Source of the DNA: Canna indica
Lineage: Eukaryota; Streptophyta; Magnoliopsida; Zingiberales; Cannaceae
Length of the DNA stretch: 64,000 nucleotides
Assembly (NCBI GenBank): GCA_034359265.1
Contig: CP136895.1
Coordinates: forward strand, 45,960,001 to 46,024,000
Direction of reading: 5' to 3'
The notes under the pieces were generated by a model. That model saw only the letters and a list, made by a program, of their open reading frames with translations. It was not told where the DNA came from and did no database searches. The translations under genes were made by a program, and so were the position numbers. Below are positions 9,196 through 20,296 of this stretch, piece after piece (position 1 is the first letter of the stretch; each line of letters begins with the position of its first letter).

Positions 9196-11734
9196 TGTAA
9201 GACCCAAAAAAGTTTCCTAATATAAAAATCTGTTTTGGTGCAGCGCATCGAACCCGGGGGTAGTCGAGTCGAGCCTCAGGATCGCCTCGAGTGAAAAGGT
9301 ATGACTCGGCTAATGGATCATGAAGTCTATTTGGATAATTAACTTTCCTTTTATGAAATCATACCTTAAATTAAGTTAACTCGAGTCTTGTTATGGGTTG
9401 AGTCGGAATCCAAGTTGAGTTTGGGTTTAGGTCGAGTTCCGGGTATTCTTAAGTGAGCCTTGAGGCCATCTTTGGAAAGATGGTTGAGGGGATAAAATCC
9501 CCCTTATGGTAGCCGTGCGACTCACCCATTGAGTCGCACAAGGCCGCAAGGGAGAAGAGGAGAAAGAGCAAGGAGGAGGATTGGGGGCTTGGATCGATTC
9601 GAAACTCGCGTCGTCTCCGGAAAATCTCAAGTCATTGTCACCCGATCATTGTTTCTTGGCGATCTAGGTGAGTGGTTAATATTTAAAAGGTTTGGGGGAG
9701 GCAGGTGGCCGAACCCTAGATGATAGGTTGAGTTCTCGCGATTTTTTCGAGGATCCATGATTTCAACGACATGTGTTCACTGTTTTATGAAGTTTCTTGT
9801 CGGATCTGACTGTTTTAATCATCAATTTGCATGTTCTTGGGGCTGCCGAGTTATGGTAAAAGGGGAAATGTCATGCCAAATTTTTTTCCGATTCCCTTGA
9901 CGGCAAGAAGGCCCTTAGATGACCTTATATCACTGTTTTGATGTAGTTCCTTTGAACATCTCGCATGTTATGAAGTGTGCCCTCTCTAAAGTCCCTTGAA
10001 GTGGCCGAATGAACCCTACAACTCATGAAGAGGGTTCGGCCAAAGGTGAGGGGAAGATTAAGTAGTTCATTGGTATTTAAATTGTATGCGGAATTAAAGA
10101 GGTAAAGGTATAGCTAGAGTCTCCTCCCTCTTTTCCTACCCCAAGGACCTTGGCCGAGCAAGGTCGTTCTTGCTCATGGTTCGGCCAAGGTTAGGGAGAG
10201 GAGGAGAGACTTGCTTTAGATGGAAATTTCATGATTTTAAGGATCACACATAAAGATATGACAATACTTAGGAAGAACACCAAACTTCGCAAGTAGCTTA
10301 ATTGATTTTGAATTGTAGAAATGCTAGTTTTGTAACCATACTTAGCATTAGATCCTTAAACTTTGGATGTTGACATTGTTACCATGTTTTGTATTTCATA
10401 CATGTTATTTAAATTCATTACCTACCTTGCCATGCTAGATAGCTGCTCCTTATTGTGCTAATAGTCCTAAGGTAGTATAAGAATTGTTATGTATAAATAT
10501 TATGGTCATATATGATGAATGTTACAATATTTGCACATTTTTCTTTGGATTATACATGCTGCCCTAAATGTTCTCGAATGGTATTCCAAGGTCGATTCAT
10601 GGAAATTCTCACCTAAGACGGTGTAGGAGGATAGGTAACATGTAAGGCGTCACTAGATGATCATAGCACATTTATGGAAACTTAGTTATGAGACGATAAC
10701 ACTTCTATGTCTGCTTGTATACTTTTGAAAACTTAGAGCTCGTACGTGCATATATATTGAAAGGGTGGCATAAACTATTGACTCGGTAGCCGGACATAGG
10801 CCAGATACGGGAAAATCCCCGATGTATGTATATATGGAAACCCTAGGATATTGATTGTGTAATGTGCTTGAGATGGTCCGCCGAGGGGCGAGAAGGTCGG
10901 AGATGACCAATGCCCAGCACGGCCAGTTGGGTCTAGAGGTGCGCCAGCGGGCCCGCTAGGTGCCAGACCCCAGTTGGGTGGAACTAGCTATCCTTACACC
11001 AGACGATGTCTGAAGACTAGTTGACCATCCTAGTCGATGGCCCGGGATTGTTTGCTTGCATCTTGAGATGATGTGGCCGATGGCCAGTATGATACTACCT
11101 GATATGGTAGGGACGGCGATAGCCGGGATATGATTCGATGAGAAGGCCCAAGGGCTGGATGCCGAAGGCTTGATAAGCCGAGATAGCAGGTTATCATGTA
11201 CAGTTGATGTTGATGGATCCATTGAGGGTCTGTAGTTGCATTAGAAATAAATTTTACCTCATTGTTCATTCCTTTATTGCCTTATATGATATATATGCAT
11301 GACCGAGGCTTATGTGGAGGTTCATTTGAGCCACTCACTGAGTCCCAAGTGGACTCACAGTTTATTTCTATTTCTTCAGAGCATGAGCAGTAGCTTGGTG
11401 TCGACATGGTGCGGCTGGAGGGCGGAGGTGGTGCCATATCTCGTAGCGGCGTCCATGAGTCTTAGACTAGTGCCTAGTTATGTTGGTTTTGTTTCTGCAC
11501 TGACGGTTGTAATTGAAAAGAATTGTAAAACTCGATATTTGACTATTCGGTTTTGATGTTGATGTTTCTATTTGTTTTGAAAAACTTATATATTGTGACT
11601 TGCAAACTTTTATAAAGTATGTTGAGTTTTCTTTTAGTTGATATGTCTTGGTTTTTGATGTTAGTGTAGATAGTAGGCTACAAGGTGGGATGTAGGCCCT
11701 GGCCGGTCACACTACCCTCAGTTGGGGTGTGACA
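9196..11734 (+). mobile_element. 5' LTR of a deleted long-LTR (Ty3/gypsy-like) retrotransposon
   Basis: The LTR starts TGTAAGACCC and ends GGGGTGTGACA (TG...CA), is 2539 bp, and is followed by a primer-binding-like TTGGTATGAGCGC at 11738-11750. The target duplication ACAAA is at 9191-9195 and at 12425-12429 after the partner LTR. A solo LTR of the same family is at 22789-25008. The length recalls the Tekay/Del group, but no pol survives here, so the superfamily is inferred. None of the short frames inside is credible as a gene. Confidence 0.88.
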
Positions 11735-11737
11735 AAG

Positions 11738-11750
11738 TTGGTATGAGCGC
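11738..11750 (+). other. Primer-binding-site-like motif
   Basis: TTGGTATGAGCGC lies four bases after the LTR end and is a slightly altered form of TTGGTATCAGAGC, the sequence complementary to the initiator-Met tRNA 3' end used by many plant LTR elements. It fixes the LTR end and the plus-strand orientation. Confidence 0.7.
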
Positions 11751-11950
11751 ACTAGGTTAGGTCTTGTCTATGACTTAGTGTTGGGTACCGTATGAGGCAT
11801 ATGCTAGCGTGCCGACTTACGGTATAGTTATGCTACGAGATTGTGCAACCACTCCTGCACTCACCGCACCATGCGATTAGTAGTTTAAAGAGCTTGTGCT
11901 GAGAATTTCTTATATGACATGCAACTTCTTTTCTTTCTTGTGATAGTGAA

Positions 11951-12110
11951 ATGGATGCTCAAAATGCGGCTTTGAGCGGCAGTGGTAGTAACTCGACGAA
12001 ACGTCGAGACCGAGGCCGGGCCCGGGGCAGGGATAGAGAACTGTCTGAGGGACAGGGGCAAGAGTCAGCGGTTGTTCTACTGCAGGCTCGGGTGAACCAA
12101 TTGACTGAGA
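11951..12110 (+). pseudogene. gag N-terminus, cut off
   Basis: The frame starts with ATG about 200 bp after the primer-binding site and encodes a short, strongly basic stretch (RDRGRARGRDRE) followed by 'VVLLQARVNQLTETEA'. It then runs directly into sequence homologous to the LTR at 12111. Everything from gag to the 3' LTR start has been deleted, so the product is a fragment without recognisable capsid or zinc-knuckle domains. Confidence 0.6.
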
Positions 12111-12424
12111 CGGAGGCGGTGCCATATCTCGTAGCGGCGTCCATGAGTCTTAGACTAGTGCCTAGTTATGTTGGTTTTGTTTCTGCATTGACGGTTGTAA
12201 TTGAAAAGAATTGTAAAACTTGATATTTGACTATTCGGTTTTGATGTTGATGTTTCTATTTGTTTTGAAAAACTTATATATTGTGACTTGCAAACATTTA
12301 TAAAGTATGTTGAGTTTTCTTTCAGTCGATATATTTTGGTTTTCTTGATGTTAGTGTAGATAGTAGGCTACAGGGTAGGATGTAGGCCCTGGCCGGTCAC
12401 ACTACCCTCAGTTGGGGTGTGACA
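12111..12424 (+). mobile_element. Terminal fragment of the 3' LTR
   Basis: These 314 bp repeat 11423-11734 with few differences, including the end GGGGTGTGACA. Only the last eighth of the LTR remains. The join to gag at GACGGAGGC looks like illegitimate recombination that removed the internal region and most of the 3' LTR while leaving the outer target duplication intact. Confidence 0.9.
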
Positions 12425-12926
12425 ACAAATGTCTTCTTAAAAATTTCTACATGATTTATATCTACAGTGTCTTTTTATCAAGCTATGGAATATGCATGTC
12501 TACAATTTTTTTCTTAAAAATTCCTACAGGATTTATACAAATTTCTTCTTAAATATATCGACGAGGATTTATATCTACAGTACAAATTTCTTCTTAAAAT
12601 TTCTACAAGATTTATATCCATTTATTAATTGGATTTATAATTCTTGTGTTAATTTAAATAAATATTTTATTATTATAATAATTTAGGATCTTGTCCAGTA
12701 TGTTTTGTATAATGAAATGAAAAAAAATAATACAAAGGGTATTTTCGTCAAATTGTCTTAGCATGTGTTGTGATAATCCGAAATGAATGCAGAACTGTAC
12801 TAGATTTGATGTCCAGTACCATGTGAAACGAACATGAGACTATTTGTTATGTTGTCTTCTACAATCTTATGCTGTACTAACTAGTCTATTTTGTACTAAA
12901 CTGTTTGCAAAACGAACGGACCCCTA

Positions 12927-13360
12927 GACTCTTTTTGGATGGATGTCCCAATCTAGAGTGCCACAAATGCTTAGCATTATCAGAAACTTTATTACAAGCA
13001 GAATGGAAAGAAGCAACAAGAGACTGAACATTATCAACAGAAGCAAGAGAAACAATAGCAGACTTAGAATGAAAAGAACAACAATCAATCATAAGAGCAT
13101 ATTTAACAACAAAGATATACATAATACATAACAAGCATCAGCATGAAATTGAAAGAAGACATTGTAGTCATTGGCAAATTTCCATACACTAAGCAAATTT
13201 TTGGTCACATCAGGAACATGAAGAAGATTGTTAAAGATTAGAGGAATGTTATTAGTGGAAACAACAAAAGAGAACTGTCCAACACTAATAATGACAAAAC
13301 TACACCATTAGCTGTTTGAACTCTGGATTGCCTGTGTATGGACTGCTGGTTTGTAGATTT
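12927..13360 (-). pseudogene. Ty1/copia protease-to-integrase linker (GAG-pre-integrase)
   Basis: Minus-strand pieces read 'LLHVPDVTKNLLSVWKFA', 'VFFQFHADACYV', 'FHSACNKVSDNAKHLWHSRLGHPSKK'. HVP..TKNLLSV and LWHSRLGHPS are hallmarks of the copia GAG-pre-integrase domain. Frame breaks are present, and the zinc-binding region continues at 8073 after the Harbinger-like insertion. Confidence 0.88.
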
Positions 13361-13370
13361 CTAGCATAAC

Positions 13371-14336
13371 GAGTCAAGTGGTCGCACGATAGAGTGAGAT
13401 GATGGCTCATCAAAGTTAGATGATGGTTGAGATGCATGCCATGCTGAGACAGATGACAAGTCAGTCCAGCGGTGCACACTCAGATCCATCATCATCGACT
13501 CAGTCCATGTCGGTGTACACTTAAGCACTCTAGACCCCGTCGTATGATCCCGACCTTTCTCCATAGTCGTAGTGAGATTTGATTGATTTGATTAACTTGG
13601 ATATTAATTGACTTGTTACTTTGATACTTTGTGATACTTACTTGTTACTTGATTGACTTGTTTGGATATAGATTCGTATCGTGTTGATACAATAGTTTTG
13701 ATTTTGTATAGTTTTTATACAATAGTATAATTATTTTGATGTATATATGGTGTATTCGTCATGTGTATGTGAATGGCTGTGTGTATGAGTGTGTGAGTTA
13801 TGTATCTGGTTATAAATATATCAATGGAAATTTTTAATTTTAAAATTTTTCAGTTACAGATTAACATCATCAACAACGGTTTTGCCGTGGCTATCCGTGT
13901 GAAAGTCATTGCTGAAAGTGTATCGTATTTACTAGGCCGCAACCTCAAAGTCGTTGCTGATGAACTACAACAACGACTTAGCAACGGCCTTTCAGCAACG
14001 GCGTTACCACGGCTCGTCGAACGTTGTTGATGTCAATATCCGCAATAGCTGAGTGGTCGTTGTGGAACCGTTGCTGATAAAAATATCAGCAACAGGAGCA
14101 CGGCGTTGCTGAGCCGTTGATGTTAAGGATATCAACAACGGATGAGTCCCATTGCGGAACCATTGCTGATAATGTTATTAGCAACGGTCGGAGCGACCGT
14201 TGCTGATTCGTTGCTAAGTTATCAACGATGCGATCTTCTGCCACGACTAAGTTGCAATCCGGCCATTAGTGATGCTCATTATTCGAGTAGTGTGAGTCTG
14301 CATACTAGTTGTTGTCACACACTATCTCTGGAGTAG
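13371..14336 (+). mobile_element. CACTA-like transposon fragment in the copia gag-pol region
   Basis: The insert is bounded by a 10-bp direct repeat CTAGCATAAC (13361-13370, 14337-14346). Its left half contains text like the C-terminus of plant CACTA transposases (Met/Gln-rich, then 'MTSQSSGAHSDPSSSTQSMSV'). Its right half (13870-14240) is packed with AGCAACGG/CCGTTGCTGA motifs in both orientations, like CACTA subterminal arrays. On the minus strand CACTACTCGAATAATGAG begins at 14292, a plausible CACTA terminus. The left terminus is missing and a 10-bp repeat is not the 3-bp duplication expected, so the boundaries are uncertain. Confidence 0.55.
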
Positions 14337-14346
14337 CTAGCATAAC

Positions 14347-15250
14347 TTCTTACACAATCAGAATGCTCCATATGGGGGTAATTGGCCACCATTGCCTGCA
14401 TTTGTGACCTGTTGTAATTCATATTTCCTCCATTACTGTTTGAATGGAAATCTTATGGACCATGAAAATTTGATCAAATCTAAAATAACAGATCCAGGCA
14501 CAGTGTCCTACTCATCCACATAGTTGGCATTGAGACCTATTACCTAAATAATTCCTTCCTCCTCTACCTGATAGACCTCTGGTAGCAAAACCACCTTTTC
14601 CACCATTGTTTCTACCACCACGAAAACTTTCACAACCACCATTATTACTTCCACAAAAACCTTCAGAACCACTATTATTATTTGTAGCAAAACTAGACTG
14701 ACTGCCCCCTTGAGCTACACTAGCCTGTATATTCAAAGTATAAGCAGGCTTATTTTGACTGTCAACTCTGTCTTCCAAAGCCATCAATAATGCTTCAACT
14801 TCTCCAACACCATAAGGCTCATTACGAGTCATAATAGAGGTAATAACTCCATTACAATCATTAGACAACCCTTCAAAAATGGCATCTATATGTTCAACAC
14901 TAGTAACAGGGAATCCTATAGCAGCTAACGCATCAATTATCTTCTTTATTTTAAGCAGAAAACTACTCATAGAACTTCCTCTCTTTACATTTTTCAGTTG
15001 AGACTTCAATTGTTTTTCTTTTGCTTTTGTTTGTGAAGCAAAAAATTCTTCGAGTCTTTAACATACCTGGAAAGAGTATTCACATCCCACCATGAGATTA
15101 ACAAGACTCTCTCATTAAAGCCAATAATCATGACATTAGCAGTTGATCTTGTTGCTCCCAATTTATGAAGTTTTCACCGAGAAGACCTCTTTCTTCATCT
15201 TCAACACATTCATATTTTGGAGGAATCGCTCCGGATCAAGAGATAAAATG
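14347..15250 (-). pseudogene. Ty1/copia gag remnant
   Basis: Minus strand: 'ENFINWEQQDQLLMS' near 15170, then a long open piece (14512-15009) with 'MKSQLKNVKRGSS', 'LLKIKKIIDALAAIGFPV', 'EHIDAIFEGLS', then a Gly/Asn-rich linker and the zinc knuckle start 'CQLCG', followed after a stop by 'VGHCAWIC'. This is the UBN2-type capsid domain plus CCHC knuckle of a copia element. The N-terminus and 5' LTR are missing: the copia sequence ends near 15250 against unrelated DNA. It is the 5' part of the element that continues to 4.0 kb. Confidence 0.88.
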
Positions 15251-15254
15251 CTGT

Positions 15255-15405
15255 AATTTATAATCTATTTGGTTATAAATAGGTTATAACTAAACACCGA
15301 CGTCGTTTTTGCTGATTGGTGTCGGTTGTGTGTTCCTATCCAAAAATGAAATTAAGGATAGGATTACCTATTTGATAGTTATGAGCTCCCTTCGAAGATG
15401 TTTGA
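15255..15405. other. Junction between two truncated retrotransposons
   Basis: No gene. It separates the 5'-truncated copia gag from the 3' tandem repeats of the gypsy element. Neither the copia 5' LTR nor the gypsy 3' LTR is recognisable here, so one or both were deleted. Confidence 0.5.
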
Positions 15406-15409
15406 ATAC

Positions 15410-16012
15410 TGGGAGTGGAGTGCTAAGGCCGATAGTTGTGGGGCCGAGGCCAAAGACCAAACTCGATGAAAACCGAGCTCGCGGGGTGCGCGCTTTGGGT
15501 CGTTGACGATGTAGGAGCTTGAGTGTTCAAGGTCTCTGAGGCCGAAAGTAGTGGCGTTGAGGTTGAGGACTAGACTCAATAAAAATCAAGCTCGTGAAGA
15601 GCGCGCTTCAGGTCATTGAGGGCGTATGAGCCTGAATCTTCAAGGGCTTTGAGGTTGGATGTAGTGGCGCTGAGGCTGAGGACCAGACTCAGTGAAAACT
15701 GAGCTCGCGAGGAGCATGCATCGAGTTATTGTAAGGGCTTTGAGGCTTGAAGTAGTGGCGTTGAGGCCGACAAGCCATGCTGGTTAAAACTGATTCTTGA
15801 TTGTTGTAAGGGCTCTAAGGCCAGAAGTAGCGGCGTTGAAACCGACGAGTCAAACTAGCGAAAATCGAGTCCTGATCATTGTAAGGGCTCTAAGGCCAGA
15901 AGTAGCGGTGCTGAGGCCGACGAGCCAGACCGGTGAAAATGGAGTCTTGATCGTTGTAAGGGCTCTAAGGCCGAAAGTAGTGGCATTGAGGTCGACGAGC
16001 CAAACTGGTAAA
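15410..16012. repeat. Tandem repeats of the gypsy 3' untranslated region (75-115 bp units)
   Basis: Units contain GTAAGGGCTCTAAGGCC and a CCGA(C/G)GAG..(A/G)AAAACnGAG block. Starts at 15731, 15806, 15881 and 15956 give an exact 75-bp period; earlier units are 90-115 bp. The array resumes at 17305 after a solo LTR. Its place, downstream of the integrase end on the minus strand, matches the variable 3' tandem repeats known for Tat/Ogre-type Ty3/gypsy elements, which can seed satellites. The short frames through it are by-products of the periodicity. Confidence 0.85.
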
Positions 16013-17304
16013 TGTTGGTGAAATGACCTACACTAGAGGGGGGGGGGAGTGAATAGTGTATTAACTAAATCTTTAGCCTAATTCTGGTTTTAAACGTTTC
16101 TTGATGAGTTAGGCAAATTACAATTTAATAGCAAGCGGAAGCAAGATAAATAATAAGAAATTCAATATGCAAAGTAAACAATGCTAACACAATGAGATTT
16201 ATAGTGGTTCGGCCCCAATGCCTACTCCACTACCTTAGCACCCCGCTCAGGATTTCCAAACTAGCTTTACTAGATTAATTTATTTCCTTACAATGAGGAA
16301 TTTACACAGGAGAATCTCCGCTCTCAACTCGAAGGCACTTCCATACCTAGAAGTCTCCGCCTTCCTACCGAGAGCACTCTCCCACCTCAAACCCTAAGGA
16401 CAACACAACTAATCTTAGTAAACTAATCTTAGTAAACTAATCTTAGTAAACTAATCTCACTAGTGGATATAGCCCTCTAGACCAAGGCAACCACCAAACT
16501 CAAGATCTGCACACTAGATCCTTACACACTTGAGTAATACAACAAATAAACAATAAAATACACAAGTAATAGAGAGCAAATAATAAACAACATAAACTTA
16601 ACTCTCAAACAACGAATCATAGCTCCTCTTGATGCCTTGATGATGAATCAAATCAAGCTTGAAGGCAAACTCAAGAAAGACAAGGTAGAAGGCTAGGGTT
16701 TCAACAAAGATGGCTCAATGAGGCTTAGGGATGATCATAGGATGCCACAATAGGTTCTAGCACGTCATAGGAAGGCTTTAGAGGGTCTTAAATAGGTAGA
16801 ACACCAAGTGGTGGTTGGGCTCAATGGAAATAAATGGCTATTCTTTGAGCCATTACAACATCGGTTGATCGCCGACTGATGGCCGATCGACCGCCCGAGC
16901 GACCAGTCATCGACCGACAGGCTATTATCGATTTTGAGCCATTGGCGGTCGGTTGACGGTCGATGGTCGATTGATCGACCATCGACCGGTACCCATTTCC
17001 CAGGTTGATTTCTTTTGTCGTTTGAATTGTGGCTTTCGGGTTTGATTCTTTAGGGGTCTAAGCATCATATTGAGGATTTTACAATTTATCTAGACACTCT
17101 AAACCTAGACTTTAACTTCTCAACGAATTCGAGTGCGTCGACCAACGTCCATCTGATTTTCTGATTTCTTCGATATATTTGACCGTGGACGTTGTGCACT
17201 AATCGACTTAGAACTTGAAAATAATTCTCCATGAAATCATTAGTTTCATATTTGTTATCATCAAAATCGAGATTAAGACCAAGGTTGAACACCTTAGGCC
17301 AATA
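16013..17304 (-). mobile_element. Solo LTR, SIRE-like copia type A
   Basis: On the minus strand the LTR begins TATTGGCCTAAGGTG (17304), a mutated TGTTGGCC, and ends GGTCATTTCACCAACA (16013). Target duplication GTAAA/GTGAA (16008-16012, 17305-17309) differs at one base. Inside, in LTR order, are the GGTCGATCGACC-type palindromes of U3 (16860-17010) and the conserved R/U5 hairpin (16233-16251 on the plus strand), followed by ATAGTGGTTCGG. No internal sequence remains, so it formed by LTR-LTR recombination. It splits the gypsy tandem-repeat array. Confidence 0.9.
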
Positions 17305-17640
17305 GTGAAAACCGAGTCCTGGTCATTGTAAGGGCTCTAAGGCTGGAAGTAGTGGCGTTGGGGCTGACGGGCTAGGTTGGTGAAAATCGAGTCTTGGTCG
17401 TTGAGGGCGTGGGAGTCTAAGATAGGCACTGAGGCCCACAAGCCAAACTTGTGAAAATTGAGCTGAGTGGTTGTGGGAATCCGCGAGAGGCGCATGAGGC
17501 CGAGGAGGATTGGTGCGTCGTGCAAGCTGGTGAGCCAAACTAGTGAAAACCGAGCTCTGGTCATTCTGAGAATCTAAGAGAGGCGCTTGAGGCTGAGGAG
17601 GATTGGTGCGTCGCGCAGGCGCATGGCGAGAGCTACCGCG
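17305..17640. repeat. Gypsy 3' tandem repeats, continued
   Basis: The same repeat family as 15410-16012, resuming in phase after the solo LTR with GTAAGGGCTCTAAGGCTGG at 17325. Units here are more diverged and end near GATTGGTGCGTCGCGCAGG. Confidence 0.8.
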
Positions 17641-17890
17641 AATCCATAGAGGTTCCTCCTATGCATGTTATGAGATAGCTGCAAACAATCTTGACACAAA
17701 GAAAATGTGCAGAAAAAAGATATTTCAATATTATTAATGATGGTTGTAATAGTACATCATGTCCCACCGAGAGCTGAGCTTGGCCTATGCATGGTGGTGC
17801 CTTGGTAAAACCTTTTAAGGGGGAAAACTCAGTGAGAGAAAACCATCATGAAGGAAAAAGAGTACACCAACCACTTATAGTTTAAGGGAG
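17640..17890. other. Gypsy 3' untranslated sequence
   Basis: Sequence between the integrase stop and the tandem repeats on the minus strand. No gene. The AAGGGGGAAAA stretch at 17818 is on the plus strand, so it is not a polypurine tract for this minus-strand element. Confidence 0.45.
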
Positions 17891-17894
17891 GAAG

Positions 17895-18606
17895 CTTATT
17901 TGTAGTAGGCACGCTGGGAGGTTGTGTTCTACAATTGTGGGAGTTCTCGTCCAGAGAGCTCAGCGATTCTGCAGGCGCCTTTACTGAGGACCTTCATGAT
18001 CTTGTATGGGCCTTCAGGGTGAGCTTTCCTTCTCTGGATGGTTTCCTTTGGGGTTCAATCTTCCGGAGGACCAGGTCTCATTCTGCAAAGCTCATTGGCT
18101 TGACATGTTTGCCGTATTTTCGAGCTATTTTGAGCTTCATAGCCTCTTCTCTAATTCTGGCGAGTTCTCGCTCTTCCTTGATGAAGTCGAGCTTGGCTTG
18201 ATGGATTTCAGAATTACTCTGCTCCTCGAAGGTAGTTCTACGGAGGCTGGGCTCTGCGATCTCGACATGGATCATGGCCTTTGCTCCATAAACAAGCGTG
18301 TAGGGGGTTTCCATGTTAGAAGATTGAGCGGTTGTATTTTAGCTCCAAAGCACTTTGGGTAGTTCTTCAGCCTAGTGCCCCTTGACCTGGTCAAGTTTCT
18401 ATCAGAGTCCTGCTAGGATGACCTTGTTGGCTACTTTGTCAGGCTCTTTGTCAGTGGGTGCACCACCGATGAGAAGAGTTGTCGAATATCGAGATCGAGC
18501 AGAACTCTCAGAATCACCAGTTGGTGAATTACTTTACGTTGTCACTGACGAGTTCGTGAGGTATGTCGTACCGGCCTGCAAATGATGGTATTCCATACGA
18601 ACCTTC
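17895..18606 (-). pseudogene. Ty3/gypsy (Tat-type) integrase C-terminal region
   Basis: Minus strand: 'ETPYTLVYGAKAMIHVEIAEPSLRR', 'EEQSNSEIHQAKLDFIKEERELARIR', 'KYGKHVKPMSF', then after a frame break 'PEGPYKIMKVLSKGAYRIAELSGRE' and 'LPQL..NTTSQRAYY'. This is the classic end of a plant gypsy integrase. The catalytic core continues at 20297 after the solo LTR 18612-20291. Pieces are quoted as decayed and separate. Confidence 0.9.
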
Positions 18607-18611
18607 GAACC

Positions 18612-20291
18612 TGTTGGCTTAAGGTTTTCAACCTTGGTCTTAATATCGGTTTTGATGATAACAAATATGGAACTAATGTTTCATTGAGAAATCTTTCAGG
18701 TTCCAAGTCGGTTAGCGCTCGACGTCCCCGATCGGAAAAATTGGTAAGGACGCTCGTCGACGCTCGAGATTCTTCAAGAAGTTAGAGTTTAGGTTTAGGG
18801 TGTCTAGATATGTTGTATATTCTCTTTATGATGCAAAGAACCCTAAAACCAAACCCGAAACCCAAAATACGAAAACCCAGAAATCGCCTTGAATTCACTA
18901 AGCCTAGGGAGCTCCTTGGAGGGCTATATGACCTAGATAATTTCTTAATATAAAAAATGGCGGTAATTGTTCCTTGGGTTAAAACTATATAACGAGGTAA
19001 CTTTAGGGACTTTTGGAAGCCTTTAGCCTACCTATACTTGAATAAAAAAGTTAGGAAATTTTCGTTTTCGGAAAATTTGTACTAGACCCCAAAAACTAGA
19101 TTTTGATTCTTAAGGATTTTGATTCTTAAGGATTTTGATTTTTTAGATATTTTTATTGAATCCAAATGGGGGGTAATCATTATATAATATTTTTGTTTTA
19201 AAGTTTTTAACTTAAAGTTAATAAATGTTATATAAGTAGACTTAGTGGAGACGGAACCAGAAATGAGTAAAGACAACCTAAGCAAATTGGTCTGTCGACC
19301 AAACTGCGGATGAAAAGAATAGCGAGTGCATCGGTCGACCGGTCGACCGGATTGCGGATCGCTCATCTCGCGACTCTGGCGATTGACCGATCAATGCGAT
19401 TTATTCACAAAAGGCGCAGCGGTCGTAGGCGGTTGATCGACGATCGACCGACATGGGACCGAACGACGGAAACAGCTAGTTTTCCGCCCGTTGAGCCGCC
19501 TGTTGACGTATTATTTCTTATGGGGGTTATAAATACCCAATCCCAGCCTTCTTTAAAGAACTTTTGATCACTCCAAGCTTTCATTGAGCCATATTTGATC
19601 ATCTCTAAAGGATTTCTTGAGTCATTCCTCTACAATCCCTAGTTTCTAGGATAACACCTTGATTTAGCCTTCAAGATTTATCGATTCATCATCTCAAGAT
19701 ATCAAGAGGACTAGGGAGTGTCTTTTGGAGCTAAGTACTTATTGTTTAATTTATTGCTACAATTGTTATTATATTTTCTTGGTTATTTTCATTGTATACC
19801 ATTTGTGTAAACCTAGAGTGCTAGGTTGATTGAGTTGGTGGTTGCCTTTGTGTGAGGCTTAATTCCACCGGTGTAAACTTAGTTTGCTAGGATTAGTTCT
19901 TGTTGTCCTTATGATTGAGGTGGGAGAGTGCTCTCGGTAGAAAGGCGGAGACTTCCGGGTGTGGAAGTGCCTTCGGTGTGAGAGCGGAGACTCTCGGGTG
20001 AAAACGTCCTCATTGTAAAGGAATCAAGATAATCTAGTAAACTTACTTTGGAAATCCTAAGCGGGGTGCTTAGGTAGTGGAGTAGGCATTGGGGCTGAAC
20101 CACTATAAATACTTGTGTTAGCATTGTTTTCTTTGCATTTCTTATTGCTTACAATTTATATCTTGCTTCCGCTTACTACTCGATTTGTGAATTGCCTAAG
20201 TAATCTAAGAAACGTTTAAAATCGGAATTAGGCGAAAGATTTAGTTAACACACTATTCACCCCCCCTCTAGTGTGGCCATTTCAAACAACA
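18612..20291 (+). mobile_element. Solo LTR, SIRE-like copia type A, with perfect target duplication
   Basis: Begins TGTTGGCTTAAGG and ends TTCAAACAACA; GAACC is present on both sides (18607-18611, 20292-20296). It is 1680 bp. In order: U3 with GGTCGACC palindromes (19318-19445), a box TAGTTTTCCGCCCGTTGAG (19474), TATAAATA (19528-19535), then R/U5 with the CCTAAGC/GCTTAGG hairpin (20056-20074) and the GGGGCTGAACCACTATAAAT segment. No internal region. It interrupts the gypsy integrase. Decay is mild, so it is one of the younger insertions. Confidence 0.93.
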
Positions 20292-20296
20292 GAACC

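Larger units (their letters stand above)
8077..12923. mobile_element. PIF/Harbinger-like element with nested LTR retrotransposon
   Basis: The copia integrase frame stops at HPSKK(S/L) and resumes at DVVLKH, with 'CTA' duplicated at 8074-8076 and 12924-12926. The ends are inverted repeats: GGTCCGTTCATTTCGCA (8078) against the complement of TGCAAAACGAACGGACC (12906-12922). A 3-bp target duplication with G-rich ~17-bp TIRs suggests the PIF/Harbinger (Tourist-like) group, although CTA is not its usual TWA target. After removing the nested element (9196-12424) it is about 1.6 kb. No transposase is seen, so it was non-autonomous. It carries a GC-rich internal block (8340-8960) unlike its AT-rich ends. 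Confidence 0.75.

Noticed and set aside
15797..16021. Open frame with repeated VRALRPEVAALR
   Set aside because: A 75-bp period divisible by three repeats the same 25 codons; this is gypsy 3' tandem-repeat DNA.
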